NCBI GenBank assembly: GCA_035632555.1
Contig: DASQGO010000048.1
Span: 1 to 13,522, forward strand
Reading direction: 5' to 3'
Source of the DNA: 2-02-FULL-62-14 sp035632555
GTDB lineage: Bacteria; Nitrospirota; Nitrospiria; Nitrospirales; Nitrospiraceae
Length of the DNA stretch: 13,522 nt
Part shown: positions 13,030-13,522 of the stretch, piece by piece
How positions within the stretch are numbered: position 1 is the stretch's first letter
Layout: each line of letters opens with the position of its first letter
Made by a program: the position numbers and the translations under genes
The notes under the pieces: model-generated
The model's input: the letters and a program-made list of their open reading frames with translations, nothing else
The model's database searches: none
Told to the model about the DNA's origin: nothing

Positions 13030-13522
13030 CCAGTATGGCTGGGTCATGGTGACTGGTCAGCATGTATTTTGCCATGGTCGGCACCAGCGTGAACGACAGG
13101 ATGAAGGAGGCGAGCATGGCGATGATGACCGCCTCTGCCATGGGCTTGAACAGGTAGACGGAGACGCCGGTGAGTCCGAAGAGCGGGAGCCAGACGATCG
13201 CGATGCACAGGGTGGCGACGAACGTCGGGACGACGATCTGATTGGCGGCGTCGACGATCGCCGTCTCCAGCGGCTTGCCCATTTCGAGATGGCGGTCGAT
13301 ATTCTCGATCATCACGATCGCGTTGTCGACCAGAATGCCGACGGCCAGCGCCAGACCGCCCAGGGTCATGACATTGATCGACTCTCCGAGCCAATGCAGG
13401 CCGATGATGGCGGTCAGCATGGACAGCGGGATCGAGGTCCACACGATGGCCGTGGCCCTCCATGAGCCAAGCAGCAACAGGACGATGAGGCCGACCAGCG
13501 CGCCGGCGGTCAGCATTTCGTG
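12920..13522 (-). CDS. RND efflux permease, N-terminal part (5' end off window), with out-of-frame tail
   Basis: The frame is open to the right edge, so the true start lies outside. Visible are TM2 onward: VGLIVLLLLGSW, then TM3-TM4 with LAVGILVDNAIVMIENIDRH, then TM5-TM6 up to LVPTMAKYML. In AcrB the TM4 motif is VDDAIVVVEN with two essential aspartates; here it is VDN, so only the first Asp is kept. After SHHD the frame enters a second, diverged copy of the TM6 coding segment in a shifted phase. It adds about 40 residues of His/Gly/Ala-rich sequence unlike any RND protein, ending HVEESL. The TGA overlaps the start of the C-terminal part. The polypeptide thus ends right after TM6, the natural midpoint of RND pumps. 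A frameshifted pseudogene half is the main alternative. Confidence 0.78.
   Translation of the reverse strand, partial: HEMLTAGALVGLIVLLLLGSWRATAIVWTSIPLSMLTAIIGLHWLGESINVMTLGGLALAVGILVDNAIVMIENIDRHLEMGKPLETAIVDAANQIVVPTFVATLCIAIVWLPLFGLTGVSVYLFKPMAEAVIIAMLASFILSFTLVPTMAKYMLTSHHDPAILAVHAHGGGGYHQDAGLVHPVAHAGVDHGQAHVEESL
13043..13153 (-). repeat. Tandem duplication of the TM6 coding segment, upstream (in-frame) copy
   Basis: This copy is read in the permease N-terminal frame as LFKPMAEAVIIAMLASFILS and so on to KYMLTSHHD, a normal TM6. The period to the second copy is 124 bp (111 plus a 13-bp spacer). It is not a multiple of three, so the second copy is out of phase. Confidence 0.85.

Noticed and set aside
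13030..13042. Programmed frameshift joining the two permease parts
   Set aside because: No slippery heptamer or stimulatory hairpin was recognised. Two separate phase changes with a duplicated segment between them would be needed, so a single recoding event cannot restore the protein.

Overview
The window looks like chromosomal DNA of a GC-rich Gram-negative bacterium. The ISC-type iron-sulfur genes, an exported methionine sulfoxide reductase, a lipoprotein-type outer-membrane efflux channel and both GltX and GlnS would suit a Nitrospira-like (Nitrospirota) organism. That placement is an inference from gene content and protein style, not a database match. There is no integrase, transposase, CRISPR array or phage gene.

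Left part (1-2472), iron-sulfur assembly. On the minus strand, iscR (Rrf2 regulator) leads iscS (cysteine desulfurase) through a 4-nt ATGA overlap. iscU (scaffold) follows 31 nt later and runs off the left edge. A 211-bp, strikingly AT-rich intergenic region separates iscR from a divergent ISC-type [2Fe-2S] ferredoxin on the plus strand. It holds a TTGACA-type promoter for iscR, an 8-bp inverted repeat in the iscR leader and a pair of direct repeats.

Middle part (2576-8244), glutamate/glutamine decoding and small housekeeping genes. gltX is followed by two tRNA-Gln genes (anticodons CTG and TTG) that bracket a gene-free 277-bp spacer. msrA starts 18 nt after the second tRNA. Next come ttcA (tRNA 2-thiocytidine synthetase, minus), a low-molecular-weight phosphatase-like gene (plus) and glnS (minus). 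These alternate in strand with almost no spacing: the two convergent pairs are 6 and 4 nt apart. gltX, the phosphatase and glnS, and possibly ttcA, have -10-like hexamers only 7-9 nt upstream of an ATG and no clear Shine-Dalgarno, which suggests leaderless mRNAs.

Right part (8363-13522), an RND efflux operon on the minus strand. Its order is permease N-terminal part, permease C-terminal part, membrane-fusion protein, outer-membrane lipoprotein channel, with every junction an ATGA overlap. The permease is broken between TM6 and TM7, exactly where a diverged 111-bp tandem duplication (period 124 bp, hence out of frame) of the TM6 coding segment lies. It is either a decaying pump or one made as two polypeptides; this is the most unusual structure in the window.

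Functional links: IscS would supply sulfur to IscU and TtcA, IscR would report cluster status, and the ferredoxin would supply electrons. GltX, GlnS and the two tRNA-Gln genes form a local Glu/Gln decoding group. The efflux operon appears functionally unrelated.
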